NCBI GenBank assembly: GCA_030737875.1 | Contig: CM060911.1 | Span: 108,728,625-108,792,624 of the forward strand | Reading direction: 5' to 3' | DNA: 64,000 nucleotides | Source of the DNA: Allium sativum | Taxonomy: Eukaryota; Streptophyta; Magnoliopsida; Asparagales; Amaryllidaceae | Shown here: piece by piece, positions 35,252 through 47,135 of the stretch | Numbering within the stretch: position 1 is the first letter of the stretch | Layout of the letters: each line of letters starts with the position of its first letter | Position numbers and translations under genes: made by a program | Notes under the pieces: model-generated | Told to the model about the DNA's origin: nothing | The model's input: only the letters and a program-made list of their open reading frames with translations | The model's database searches: none

Positions 35252-37829
35252 TGTGATGACCCCAAACCCTGTACTGACGGTGGCAAGGGTAATCTTTGGA
35301 ATATAACACATAAATAGATTATAGCAGAACAGAAATAAATACATCAGATAATGAACAATAGAATATACTGGATAAACGTAATCATTAGAGTTACACAGTA
35401 TACAGGATCATACTTCGTACAAATACAGTTCAGCTATACATAAATGTCTACAGCGGAAATAAACATAATGTACAATAGGAGCTGAACAGCATAAAAAGAG
35501 ATAAATGATAGAATCCATCTTCAGCTCCAGCTATCCAGATAAAGCCTGCTAAACCTGAATACAAAGCTGCCCGTGTAGAAAAAGGGGCACCCGAGTTTGA
35601 AAGTGAAATAAACTACGAGTCAGTCATGGGACTGGTATGAGAAATCTACTCAACACATTTGAAATATGGCAAATCACAGGACCACGCCACTTTCGTGGAA
35701 CGGGTTTACTCCATTGGATTGCCAGTGCTTTAAAAACAAGTATTTCTTTTAAACATCGCAATGCTTTTTATAAAAATGAAGCCATTATAAGACTCAGTTC
35801 CCATCACACAATGCAACGCAAACCGGAGGATAGAGTTTTTAACTTATAATGGCCAAGATATGCTTGATACGAATAAAACAAAAGCATTTGATATTATTAC
35901 TAGTGTTTATATGTTTCAAAAACAATTTCAAATCATAACAATCAATCGTTGACGGCATGGGTACCATATATCATGTTGCCATATATATATACAATCAAAA
36001 CCGCACAGTCACGTATTTGGAAACTGGATTTCCGTCATGAGCCAAGGCAAAAGATAGTCCTTACCGACTTCGAGACGCTCTAACCCGCCCCTAAGGAACA
36101 GCCGCAACTGCCCCTTAGATCGTCAGGGTCGGTCCATCGATGTGGATTATTATGCCTGAACACTGCGTTTCCCCGCCCTATGGGGCGTAAATGAGCCAAC
36201 GAATGGCTCCTTCGGCTTCACATAGTCACTGGTATATCCGAGGTGCCTCGCAACAGAAACAACCACATAAGCAAAATGTCAGGCCATGTAAAAACACCGA
36301 CACAACTCCTAGCTAGAAAGAAACGCAGGCCCTCCCTGATGTCCTCTCCCGTTTCTGGTTCATACCGGGGTGCGAGGCTCGTGATTTCACGTTATACACA
36401 AAGCTACGCCACACAGGCGGTGCTTTGATCATCACCACAAGACTTTGCTTTTCAACAGAAGCCTTTATCACTGCATCTTAGCATGCCACACAGGCAATTC
36501 ACACCGTGCAACTGATGGCTATCAATCACACAGAATAAATTCCAATGTCAGACACACTGTCCATTTGCAAGTCCGTTCTGGGTCTGAACGAAACCGAAGG
36601 CACTATATACCTCGCAAAACCATCGATCACCACGTACGTCTGGATGATCACCACTTATTATCCATATTTCGGGATGCCTCCCAATCAGGACCTCGGTTAC
36701 CATCCAAACGAGGTGAAGATCTCCGGTCTTCGACCACCGTCTTCATCTTCGATTTCTTATCGTCGATTCAGTTATTCAGAATGGGATAAACCCGGTCTTT
36801 CTGAGCAACTCGCGTATATAATAAACAAGTGCAACACTAACATACATACGCATCATTTCAATTCATTAGTCACTAACTGTCAATCAGTAAGAGAACGATT
36901 TCCCAAATATTAACCCCAAAGGCCGAAACCAACATCAGATCAACACCCAGGAAACCATTCGACTTAGCCAACCTTCAGTTAGTTTCTAAATTTCACATCC
37001 ATATCGTTTATAATATTTTATAACGATTTATCGCTATTTTTATTTATTTTAAAATAGCCAATTTATTCAAAACGACGCTTCGGGCCATAATGCGGTCGTG
37101 GCGCTGTTTTTCTTCAGATTTGATTTACACATATCTGAAAATCTAACAGTTGGATCTTCACAAAATTTACATCATTAGAAAGATCTTTTCAAAACGAATC
37201 CAACGGTTCCAGTTTCGGGAAATTCCGACGGTCGGATCTCCCGGTATAATCGTTTGAAGTTTCGATTTCAAAATACGAACTGCAGCGTCGTTATTCGATT
37301 ATATATAATTATATTTATATATATATAAATATAATCGATTCTGGCGCTGTTTTTCTTCAGATTTGAAATAAACATTCCAGACAATCCAACCGTTGGATTT
37401 TAACAAAGTTGGTGCCGTTGGAAAGATATTTCCAAAGCGAACCCAACGGTTGCGGTTTCGGGAAAATCCGTTGGTCGGATCTCCCGCACTAATCGTTTGA
37501 AATCACGGTTTCAAAATACGAACTGCAGCTTCGTTATTCGATATATTTTAATTCTATTTATATATATATATATATATCGATTCTTCGATTTCAAAACTAT
37601 ATGAATTCAACACTTCACTATTTTTAACAATTCATGTATATAATAAAAATGTGATTTTTAATGTAAAACAATTCATTTCAAAATGAGATTATTTTATATA
37701 TTTCATATTGATGATAAAAATAAGATTTTTATTATAAAACAATTTATTTCAAAACGAGATTATTTTATATAGTTCATATTGATGATAAAAATAAGATTTC
37801 CATTATAAAACAATTTATTCCAAAATACG

Positions 37830-38330
37830 AATACCATTCAACACATGAATTTCTATTCAACGAATGAATATCGATTCAACACATGAAGGTTTTCTATAGT
37901 TTGTATATATAGATAAAAAGGTGAATTTTATATTTAAAACACGAATACCATTCAACACATGAATTTCCATTCAACGAATGAATATCGATTCAACACATGA
38001 AGGTTTTCTATAGTTTGTATAGATAGATAAAGAGGTGATTTTTATATTTAAAACACGAATACCATTTAACACATGAATTTCTATTCAACGAATGAATATC
38101 GATTCAACACATGAAGGTTTTCTATAGTTTGTATATATAGATAAAAAGGTGATTTTTATATTTAAAACACGAATACCATTCAACACATGAATTTCTATTC
38201 AACGAATGAATATCAATTCAACACATGAAGGTTTTCTATAGTTTGTATATATAGATAAAAAGGTGATTTTTATATTTAAAACACGAATACCATTCAACAC
38301 ATGAATTTCAATTCAACGAATGAATTTCTA
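37830..38330. repeat. Tandem array of about 114 bp units, element B 5' LTR
   Basis: Counterpart of 31368-31870, with the same unit and scattered substitutions. Confidence 0.88.
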
Positions 38331-39125
38331 TTCAACACATGAAGGTTTTCTATTCAACGAATAAATATAGTTTCAACAAATGAAAATAATTCTAACACAT
38401 GAATATTATTCAAAATTTCGGCAGCATAACGGCAGGGTAGTTAAAACCGGGACCATCCCTAGTACGGCTCCTCGCTCTACCTTAAAACCTCGCGGTTTTT
38501 GACAATGGGGATTCATGCATCTAGTTCGCACGCAGGCGGCATGTATATTTTTTTTCCATTTCCACAAACTAATCCTATGTGGTTTCAACCAAATATTTCT
38601 CAACCACAAACGGGTATTTTTCATCCACAATCAATCAATATCAAGCACAAACAATTCCAATCAACCATTCGCTATCAATCAATTATCACACCAATCACAA
38701 CCAATAAATATCGTCCATGGTTTGTGGACGAGGGGCATATATATATATATAGCATTTCACTTCTATTTCAACACGTATATAATTTTTACAACGCATATAT
38801 GACTTATACATCGAACGTACAACTTATACAATGCTTATACAAGAGGTGTACAACGCTTATATAACCCATACATCGACTATATAATTTATACATCGTCGTT
38901 TTCCATATCGTTTATAAATTAGAAATCTCACATTGGGTTCCACTCCAGCAAAAATAGCAGAAGGCTCAGAAAAATATGCGGTCTCTTCTAAAATGTAGAA
39001 GACGTCCTCACGGTCACGATGTTTCCTGTTTCATCGAATTTCGTCAAGAAATGAAAAAGATATGATTTTTCAAAGTTTGCAACGGTTTAAAGGTGTTGAA
39101 ACAGTTTAAATTAAACAAAGTCGTT

Positions 39126-39508
39126 ACCTCTATTCGATGTTCAAAACTAGGTTTTAGGTTTTCTCCCAATTCGTAGCCCTTGGTCCACATCGAAGTACAT
39201 GTCGAGGGGGCTGGAGAGCCGCGCCTACGCCTGGGGATCCGGATCTGATCGACGGCGAGATGGTGCTCTAGCGGCGCTTCAAAGAGGCGAACTTCGTGGC
39301 GCCTGATCTCCCAAAATACTGAGCGATAAATTACAATCCCTATATGGATTTGAAGATCTCGAGACGATCTACAAAAACTTGGGGGCATGGGTTTTTATTG
39401 CGTGTAGGAGGAGGAATCGAAGGGGGAAGTTTCGAACGATTTCCGCCTTATATCGTTTTAATCGGGGAGAGAGAAACGAGAGTTTTTCTTTTTTTTTTAT
39501 TAAAAAAA
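39126..39508 (-). promoter_or_regulatory. Putative LTR promoter, leader and splice donor (element B 5' LTR)
   Basis: On the minus strand: GGCCAATCAG (CCAAT-like), a TATA-like AATAAAAA near 39492-39508 (TATAAAAA in the other LTR at 33043-33055), CTCTCGTTTCTCTCTCCCC, then about 330 nt of leader with a GC-rich part. It ends ATCGAATAGAG|GTAACG with the GT at 39126-39127 (32666-32667 in the other LTR), after which the sequence becomes AT-rich. The layout matches elements A and C although the sequence does not. Confidence 0.5.
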
Positions 39509-40668
39509 ATCTGATTGGCCGGGAGGTTTTTAAAAGGGGTTTTCTGACACGACCTCCAATCCAAACCCAACGACTGTCGTCCTTAGCGTTTTACCCCCAT
39601 TCCGAACACAATGGGATATGTTTCGTAGGCCCATTCGACTGTTTCAGTCAGTTTTCCTTCAAATTAAAATATAAAACATTCAATATTCGATTTGAACGTA
39701 CATTTCAATTTGCCGGGGCCACAAACTGATTCGAAAAATTCCAGAAAAATAAATCTAGCTATGTTTTGACGATACGGTCCCAACAAAACTAGTTTCGTCG
39801 AATTCTGAGACCGTTTGAAAAATGGCCCATTTCTGGTCGATCCAATTTAACTATAATTGACCAAAACACGTTTTCCTTTACCACGCTCACATACTAGCTT
39901 CAAAAATTATGAAATTTGAAACCTAGCAATAACTTCACATCCCGGATCCAACAAAAGTGGTTTCGTCGAATTCCGAGGTCGTTTGCAAAATGGCCAATTT
40001 CACGGGCTATATAAATTCCATAGCGACCTTTCTGAAAATTCATTTGGCCATAACTTTTGCTTTCCGCTATGAAACTTCGATTTTTCAGATTCGTTAGAAA
40101 GGTATTCACTAATAGATTTAAATATTTTTGGTTCCACTCAAATCCGTTTTGTTTTGCACCCGGTACAGTCAGACAAAGTTTGAATTCAATTTTTTGAAAC
40201 TGCAGCGCCATTTCAGGCCTTGTTTATAATTCAAAGTAATTATATTTATTTTCAACTTCGATTCAAACTTACTTTTCATCAATATTATTTAAAATATTTA
40301 TTTTAAATATTTAAAATCCACTATTTTAGCCAATTTAAAAATTTTAAATTGGTTCAGATTTTCCGGGTCGTTACAGAGATAATAACATAAATATTATAAT
40401 TTGAAACGTGAAAAGAATGGAACAAAGCTTATTATAAATAAATAGGAAATTGGAGATTAAGTTTAGTATGCGTAAAGGTATTCTATAGTGGTTTTACTGT
40501 AATGAGGTGAGGTTCTATGTTGGCCTTGTGACTTGGCAATTTTGTGATAACTAGTCAAGTTGATTTATATATAAATAATATTTGATTAAACAGACGAATG
40601 AATATTGTAAATCAATGAAAACGGAAAGTAAGTGGAACGCATAATAGTCGATTAGGCATAGGGTCTAA

Positions 40669-41188
40669 CTATGCAGTTAAAGCCCTGTTAAATCCCACAA
40701 TATCCCCGCTATAAATCCATAACGCCCTTCAACCACTATGCAATTTTAATTTAGCGCTTGTGAATAGTGGATCCGCTTTTTGTCCCGCTATTTTCCGCTA
40801 TATCCGCTAAATAAAGGTATTTTAGCTTTTCCTTTAGCAGCAGTAATATATAGAGCTTGATTTGACTAGTTATCTTCTAAAAAATCAATAAATCTAGCGT
40901 ATCGGGCTAAATTAAAGGCATAAGTGCTTAATATATGGTGCAATCAATTACATTCATAAAATTTAGCATGCATAACTATGGTATTCCTGGATTTTATTAT
41001 ATAAGATTAATTAATATTAGTTTCTTATATACATATAATGTGAGAAAGATGATTTATAAATATTTGGTTTTACATCTAGTGAACCTTTTTACGCCTCCGC
41101 TATATTCCCACTATTTCCCTGCTTTATCTCTGCTACACCTTTTTGCACCTCCACCGCTATATAACCGCTAAGTGCTTTAATTTCACAG
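40669..41188. mobile_element. hAT-type MITE, 8 bp TSD GGGTCTAA
   Basis: GGGTCTAA occurs at 40661-40668 and 41189-41196. Between them, the left end CTATGCAGTTAAAGCCCT and the reverse complement of the right end CTGTGAAATTAAAGCACT match at 14 of 18 positions. Inside each end are repeated CCGCTAT words in opposite orientation. An 8 bp target duplication with short imperfect inverted ends and no transposase is typical of non-autonomous hAT elements. Confidence 0.75.
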
Positions 41189-42454
41189 GGGTCTAATTAA
41201 TATAATGATATGCGTGAGGACTAGCCATGGGGATGAAGAGCCAAATGGGGAAATCATTATTGGCATTCGAAGACGCGGTGTGAGCACTTCGAACTTATTC
41301 GATGGGACTGAGAGGAAGTTCGAGACTTCAACGAGACGTGAGGACACTCCATGATGGTCCTCTGTGACAAGCCTAACAAAGTTGTACCCATAAAGGCATG
41401 GTTTGTACGGTACTATCTTATGAGTATGCATTGGTTGCATCTATCGTTGTTAGCAGCCGAATGATATATTGGGATGATTTCTAGGATGATTCGGCGGCTG
41501 CCTCAGTGTGGGAGGCTTCATGGTCAGGACCGACAAAGGATAGTAGGTCGCCAGATACCTATCATCGTCAGTCAGAGCGAGTACGAGAAAGTCTAGAGCT
41601 AAACCAAGAGGCTAATGATCTTCACTATAAAACCATTAGATGAGGGACCATATGGATGTTTAGATTGGTTGTTAGGGCGATCACTTAGCTCTTTGAATGG
41701 TCTTTCATTAGTTAGAGGGAAGGTTAGGCCATAACTATCGAAATAGACAGACCAATTGATGAATATCTGTAATGTAGGCCTAACGAAAGTGTCCATTACA
41801 GATATAGAAAGCCCCTGACTGAGTTTCGTGGAAGAACTTAGGTTTTGGGAGCCTTTATGGCGCAGTGGTAGGAGCTCATTCGCTTTCGTAACATAGCTTT
41901 GTATGCTTTCATAGTGTGGTAATTGAGGTCTCGCACGTTTACAACACAACAACGGAGACCACTCGAGGAGGGTACTATGGGGAGTACCTTGTTATTTTGG
42001 GCATATACTACATATATATAATTTATTAGGTTAATCTACTGGGAGTAGATGGGTACAATTTATGCTTGAAATTAAAAGTGTAATGTGTAATAAACCAGAA
42101 TAACTTAATAAAGGTAAAACATGGTAGAACGATATATGAAGTGTTATTTATAGAAAGTGTAGTTTGTCCATTCACCAAATCTTTTGTTCTGACCCGCTCC
42201 TCATAACAAACTGCAGGTTAGACAGGTGGCAGAGGTTATATAGCTTAGAGAAATTTTTTAGACAGTGCCATCATTAGGGTAAGTATTTAATTACTATTTT
42301 ATTTTATTTTATTCATTCCACTATTAGATATTTTATTGTAAGCTCTGATATATTTTGCCTTTTTATTTTTGTAGGATACCAAACAAATCGATTGGGTTTT
42401 AGTGGACTTAAATTTTATCAAAAAATCGGATCCGCTGAAATTTGGGTTGTTACA

Positions 42455-42759
42455 AACATCCTTTGAAGATGGAGATGAACCCACTAGAATAACAAAGAAT
42501 TATGAACAGAATAGAGAGAAATGGCAATCAGATCTGAGAAATATGGGAGTGAGAGAGAGTTGAAATCAGCTTTTCACTTTGGCTTTAGACCAGATCCGAG
42601 GAGTCCGCCTCATCTATTTGTTATAGATCATTGAATTTCATGCTCCTTCGATGTAGCTTCTTCAGTTTCATGCGTTTTCGATGTAGCTTCTTAAGATATG
42701 GTAAGGTTTCCATCTAAGAATACCACTCCGCTATGCTTCTTATCTGAATTAGTTTTTGA
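42455..42759 (-). other. Probable 3' flank of a Copia remnant
   Basis: This lies between the end of the plus-strand Gypsy LTR and the CACTA element. It holds a doubled motif TCGATGTAGCTTCTT (42647 and 42679). If the CACTA element is removed, it joins the Copia RNase H tail at 46981-47135, so it is probably the 3' part of the same Copia remnant. No coding is seen. Confidence 0.4.
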
Positions 42760-43020
42760 CACTACAACAAATTGACCCTATTACAACAGTGGAACACCGT
42801 TGTAACACCGTTGTAATATACATTTTACAACGGTGGGCAAACCGTCGTGTATTAAGAAGTTGTAATAGACTAATATCTTTTACAACTTTTTTGCACTGTT
42901 GCAACACTGTTGTAATATGTATATTTTACAACTTTTTTCCACCGTTGTAATAAACTTTATTACAACAGTTATACACTGTTGTAATAAAATCTACTACAAC
43001 TGTTATGCACCGTTCTGATT
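42760..43020. repeat. CACTA left subterminal repeats
   Basis: Variants of TTACAACGGTG and CACCGTTGTAATA, in both orientations, occur about every 20-30 bp. Confidence 0.85.
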
Positions 43021-44389
43021 GACATTTGGGTTTTTAAAAAATAAACATCTTTTGCAACTGAAAAGAACAATACACTAAATATAGCAATACTCCATAAGCA
43101 AATCCGATAGTTATTTGCAAACTAATTTATCAAAATACTCAAATATTCAGTATTACAAACAATAAGTTTTAGACAACATTTCGTACATTATTACATATTT
43201 GACCGTTACAAAGCAACTTAGTACAAGCATAATTTATCCACAAAAAATGCATATTCTATAGGAGTACACTAGTCGAAGACAAGGAAATCTTAACGCCATT
43301 TATCCTTTTGGTGCAAGTTCACTGCAGTGATCAAACCTATTGCATAAGAATATGTCTGTTGTTAGAAAAAAGAACAAAAAGTGTTTTTTTAAGCCAGCAA
43401 TACCAAAACTTAACAATAATGCTTAACGTACCTGATAGCATGAACTGCATGTGGTCCACAACCCCTTTTTAAACAATTGGATGTTGCACAACTTCTAAAA
43501 AAAAGCATCTGCACTTGGACTTTCAGAAAACAAATTAGCAGATGATAATATTGACAATGATAGCTAAATCAATTAATAAACAAAGTAGTCATTTAATCCA
43601 AACTTTCTAACCTGTGAATGAAACATTGCCAAACTAAAATAGTAACATGTTAAGGTTACTGCATCTCCTCACTGGAAAACTTACACCGTAGAGCAATGAA
43701 GAAAACTAATACTAAATTACATAGCAGAACATTACAAAGAAGTAGCTTAAGCTTACTGCATCTCCTCACTAAAACAACAAACAACTGTCATAGTAAATAT
43801 AATATAAACTACTAACTTAATAAAACAATAAATACAGGGATCTATCTAATAAGGAAGTGAAGCATAAAGGAACGTATTGCATTTACGACAAGCACATACT
43901 GATATGATTTTATTTCAGATTACCACATGGACGTAAAATCATTGAACTTACGTGCTAACAATAGATGGTCGGTACAATCTAAGAATAAACTTCTTGTCCA
44001 CGTCTATTTTGTCAACAAGAGGTCTAGCATAACCTGAAACAAATTTAACAAACAGTCAAAGAGAGTATTCAACCATGACTACCTTTACAAAGGTCGGATT
44101 ACATGTTCAATAGTGATATGAAGCATGTTGTTTGCTACGTTAATAATTTGGTGGTTTTTATATATTATAAATTTTGAATGGCAAGCTTGTAAAAGAAAGA
44201 GCAACAACACAATATTCTACCAAATATATATTGAATTAAATAAGTGTCATATTTAATTATAAACTTGAAAATTTTGAGTTGCGCTATATGTATCATAGAG
44301 TATACAATAAAGATGCATTCGGTGAGTCAAATGCATTGCCGAACTAGAAACTTGTGTCATTGATAATGTTTGTTTGAATATTTTTGTAG

Positions 44390-44579
44390 TAAATTTTTTT
44401 TCTCTTATTTTTTTTGCAGACTTCAAATCGACATCAACATCAGAATGCTGAAGGAGAAGTTCATAGATATATCTGAGACTGCACTTAAAAATGAACTATT
44501 TCTCAAGTCAAAGTTTTTTTACCTTATTTATCATCAAGTAATCAATGGAAAAATTGGCTCATACCTGAAACTGTGTTAA
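44390..44579 (+). other. Unrecognised open stretch inside CACTA
   Basis: A T-rich tract ending TTTTTTTGCAG (44420) precedes an open frame reading LQIDINIRMLKEKFIDISE to a TAA at 44577. It looks like an acceptor plus last exon, but I recognise no protein. It could be a captured exon or chance. Confidence 0.25.
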
Positions 44580-45011
44580 CTGAAGCAATCTCAGTGCAAA
44601 TTTAAACATTAATTCACTTCACATTGAAAAATAGGAACTTCATTATGACATCACTATATTTTCGGCAAGTCATATGTTTAATGTGCATGAACCTTTTGCT
44701 TATAAGCAAACCACCTGGTATAAGGTCAAATCATCCATAAACAATAAATAAGCACTGAGATGAAATGGTTGCAAATCCCCTGTATGGAATTAATGATAAT
44801 ATAAGATATATTTACTTGATTTTGAAAATTGGAAACTTCATAAATGCCAATTTATTTTTGTCAAAAACGTACAGGTATTTGCTCATACTGAAAAATTAAT
44901 GGAAACTTAATGAATATCATTGTATCTCTGGCAAAGTCAAAAAAGTTAATGCATATACGAAACGCTTCTGCTTATAAATAAGTGAAACATTGACAAATAA
45001 GTAGCTAAAAC

Positions 45012-45213
45012 CTTCAAGACCAGCAGTAAATAAAACAAGATCTCTAAATTCACTAATCTTGTGCAAGAATTCTCTTAACCCTGGCCTCTCAAATACAGTT
45101 ACATGATTTACTTTTGGGTTTCCTTCTGGATCTTTCTCCAAAGATAAGCACTCAAGCTCAAAACAATTAACTTCCACATGAAAATTCAACATCATTCTTT
45201 TCTTATCTAACAT
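45012..45213 (-). pseudogene. Captured exon of a plant HAD-type (FCP1/SCP-like) phosphatase
   Basis: The minus-strand frame contains FELECLSLEKDPEGNPKVN, then VTVFERPGLREFLHKISEF and LVLFTAGLEG. This matches the middle of plant FCP1-homology/HAD-like phosphatases. The catalytic DxD motif, which lies upstream in the family, and the C-terminal half are missing. The match stops at GAAG|GTTTTAG, a plausible splice donor at 45012, so a genomic exon rather than a cDNA seems to have been captured. The frame then runs into intron-like sequence. Upstream, CACTAG at about 45222 could be the acceptor. It is carried inside the CACTA element, a known way for these elements to spread host gene pieces. Confidence 0.7.
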
Positions 45214-45402
45214 GCGTTTTCTCCTAGTGCACTGTTTCTATTTCGATGTCTTTTGCATTTTCACTGTTTACTTCATCGTATGATAGAACAATCTAATTCC
45301 AATGATGGTAGCCAGTAGACTTTAATGTTAACATAAAAGACATGATAGCTGTAGCTCATAATTTTCTTAACTTATAATTCTATGATAACTGAAAATTTCT
45401 TA

Positions 45403-45523
45403 CCCTGTGTAAATCCAATGAATGCACGCCCTTTTATTCTAATCTCCAGCAAGGATCGATTTTCTGAAGCCTTAATTCCTCGACTACGCTGAAATCCTAA
45501 TTCTCTTAAGTCTTGATCCATCG
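45403..45523 (-). pseudogene. Possible second captured exon in CACTA (unrecognised)
   Basis: An ATG at 45521-45523 opens MDQDLRELGFQRSRG and reads to GFTQ, followed by a splice-donor-like GGTAAG at about 45405. I do not recognise the protein. It lies upstream of the phosphatase exon on the same strand, so a chimeric transcript is conceivable. Confidence 0.35.
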
Positions 45524-46789
45524 TAGATCGAACATGCGTTCGAGCTTCAATAACTAATCTACGATAAGAGCGATTTGAGGATTGGACATCTTTAATCGAG
45601 TGGAAGCAGCGGATTCCTAGATCCCGAGGTCACAATAGATCGATTGGAAGAAAAGGAAGAACTTCAAAACAAAATATTATAGATTGAAATCAATTTCGCT
45701 AAACAATCCAGTACACGATTGCTTGGACCTCGGAATCGAATAGCAGAACAGGAATGAACAAACTTCTTGAGACGATAAACTGATGGATTGAAATAACAAA
45801 TCGCAGAAAAACCCATTATCACTGATTTTAGATCTGTGGAATAAGATTTCGAATTTTGATGGAGGCCTAGAAAAGACTAAAAGGATTAGGATTATTGAAA
45901 ATCTATCACCTGATTAAACTCCTGCTCTCTAGAAAGTGGAGACATTGGGAAAGCGAGAAGTGAAATTTTAGTGAAAGTTGAAGGCGGTGCAGCGAAATAA
46001 AATTGGGCTACCGCCAAAAATTGGGCAATAATTACAATGCCAGTAAAGCGAAATAACATTGGTCTGCACTTAAAGGTTAAAACCAACGAACATAGGTTTA
46101 CCTAAAAAAACCAACCAATGTAATACGAGCCTGTATGATATATTTCAATATTTCTGATATTATATATAACATTAATTTTTTCTACTTATCGGTTAACCAC
46201 TCTTGATAATTAAATTGATTATACTATTCTATGCCATGTCGATTACATCATTTAAATTAAGGCTTCGACTTTGAAATTCATTTATTGTAAAAAAAATAGA
46301 GAGAGCTAAATGTTGAAAATTTGCAAAAGAGGTAATTAAAAAGTTTTTTTGAAATTTTGAATATTTAATAAAAAATTATATTATATAAAAAATTAGTTTT
46401 TATTTTGATTTTTGCGAAAATTTAAAAATTATATTAATATTTGAAATTTAATTAAGAAAACTTCAAACTTTTCAAAATATTAAATATAATTATCAACTAT
46501 AATACTAAATATTAAATACTAATAATAAAAATTACTTCAGAATTATTGAAGATTATTTACAATAATTCATTGTTGAAAATTAATTATTAAATTGTAAATA
46601 TTAAATATTGGTTTTAATAATAAATAATTGCTTCTTAATTATTAATAAAAATTAGTAATTATTAATAATTAGTATGAATTAATAAATATTAATTTATTAT
46701 TATTATTAAACAATAGTTATTGAATATTAATATTTTTATTAATTATTGAATTTTTATTAATTATTGATATGGTATATTTGTTGTAGTGT

Positions 46790-46980
46790 AGTCATATATT
46801 ACAACAGTCAAAAAATAAAAGTTGTGATAGGCTTTTATTACAACTGTCAAAATAACACTGTTGTTAAAAATAAGTTTATTACTACTTTTCTGGAAAAAAG
46901 CTGTAAAAAACATTTATTACAACGGTGATTTTACCACCGTTGTAAAATTAAAGTTGTAATATGGTGTTTTTGTTGTAGTG
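46790..46980. repeat. CACTA right subterminal repeats
   Basis: Repeated TTACAAC/GTTGTAA words (TTACAACGGTG, CACCGTTGTAA) mirror the left end. Confidence 0.85.
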
Positions 46981-47135
46981 TGAAGTACAACACCTGATGC
47001 ATGGATCTTCTCTGAAACGATGAAAATCAGTAGCGGATGGTGCTTCTGTAAGGATATTTGTATTTTGATGCGTGCTTGACACATGGTTGATATTGATCTT
47101 TCCTTTGAGAATTTGTTCTCTGATGAAATATAAGT
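46981..47135 (-). pseudogene. Copia pol fragment: C-terminal end of RNase H
   Basis: The minus strand reads LYFIREQILKGKININHVSS, then TNILTEAPSATDFHRFRED. This corresponds to the end of the Ty1/Copia RNase H domain (HFIRE..., HV.T..Q.AD..TK.L, F..LR). The fragment is cut on the right by the chromovirus LTR starting at 47136 and on the left by the CACTA element, so both inserted into an existing Copia element. The left continuation may be 42455-42759. Confidence 0.65.

Larger units (their letters stand above)
28719..40375 (-). mobile_element. Element B: complete LARD-like LTR retrotransposon, TSD GAGAT
   Basis: Two direct LTRs (28719-33926, 5208 bp; 35252-40375, 5124 bp) flank a 1325 bp non-coding interior. 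The 5 bp GAGAT lies on both sides (28714-28718 and 40376-40380), and the empty site survives in a neighbouring duplicate copy. PBS and PPT show a minus-strand sense direction. There is no gag or pol. The LTR ends differ from element A (TGTGATGACCCC against TGTAACGACAAGG), but the interior is nearly the same over its first 0.9 kb. The LTR copies differ only by scattered changes and small indels, so the insertion is fairly recent. It must be mobilised in trans. Confidence 0.92.
35252..40375 (-). repeat. Element B, 5' LTR
   Basis: A near-identical copy of 28719-33926, from TGTGATGACCCC to GGGTCGTTACA. It has a shorter (TA)n and some differences in array copy number. The structured module is again doubled (37135-37245, 37375-37490). 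Confidence 0.9.
26911..42454 (+). repeat. 3' LTR of a plus-strand Gypsy element, split by element B
   Basis: It starts TGTAACACCCCGC after a polypurine tract and ends TTTGGGTTGTTACA, giving TG...CA ends. Without element B and one target copy, the LTR is about 3.9 kb (26911-28718 plus 40381-42454), and it also carries a 520 bp MITE. The next five bases, AACAT, would be the target duplication, but the partner is not identified. No gag or pol of this element is recognisable in the window, and I do not see its 5' LTR. Confidence 0.7.
42760..46980. mobile_element. Non-autonomous CACTA (EnSpm) element, TSD TGA
   Basis: It starts CACTACAACAAATTGACCC and ends GGTGTTTTTGTTGTAGTG, so the inverted ends share CACTACAACAAA. 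The 3 bp TGA flanks both sides (42757-42759 and 46981-46983). Subterminal regions are filled with copies of TTACAACGGTG/CACCGTTGTAA-type words (42775-43020 and 46800-46970), the usual transposase-binding arrays of this superfamily. Length is 4221 bp. No TNPD/TNPA-like protein is present. The interior holds captured gene pieces on the minus strand and AT-rich filler (46140-46790). Confidence 0.93.
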
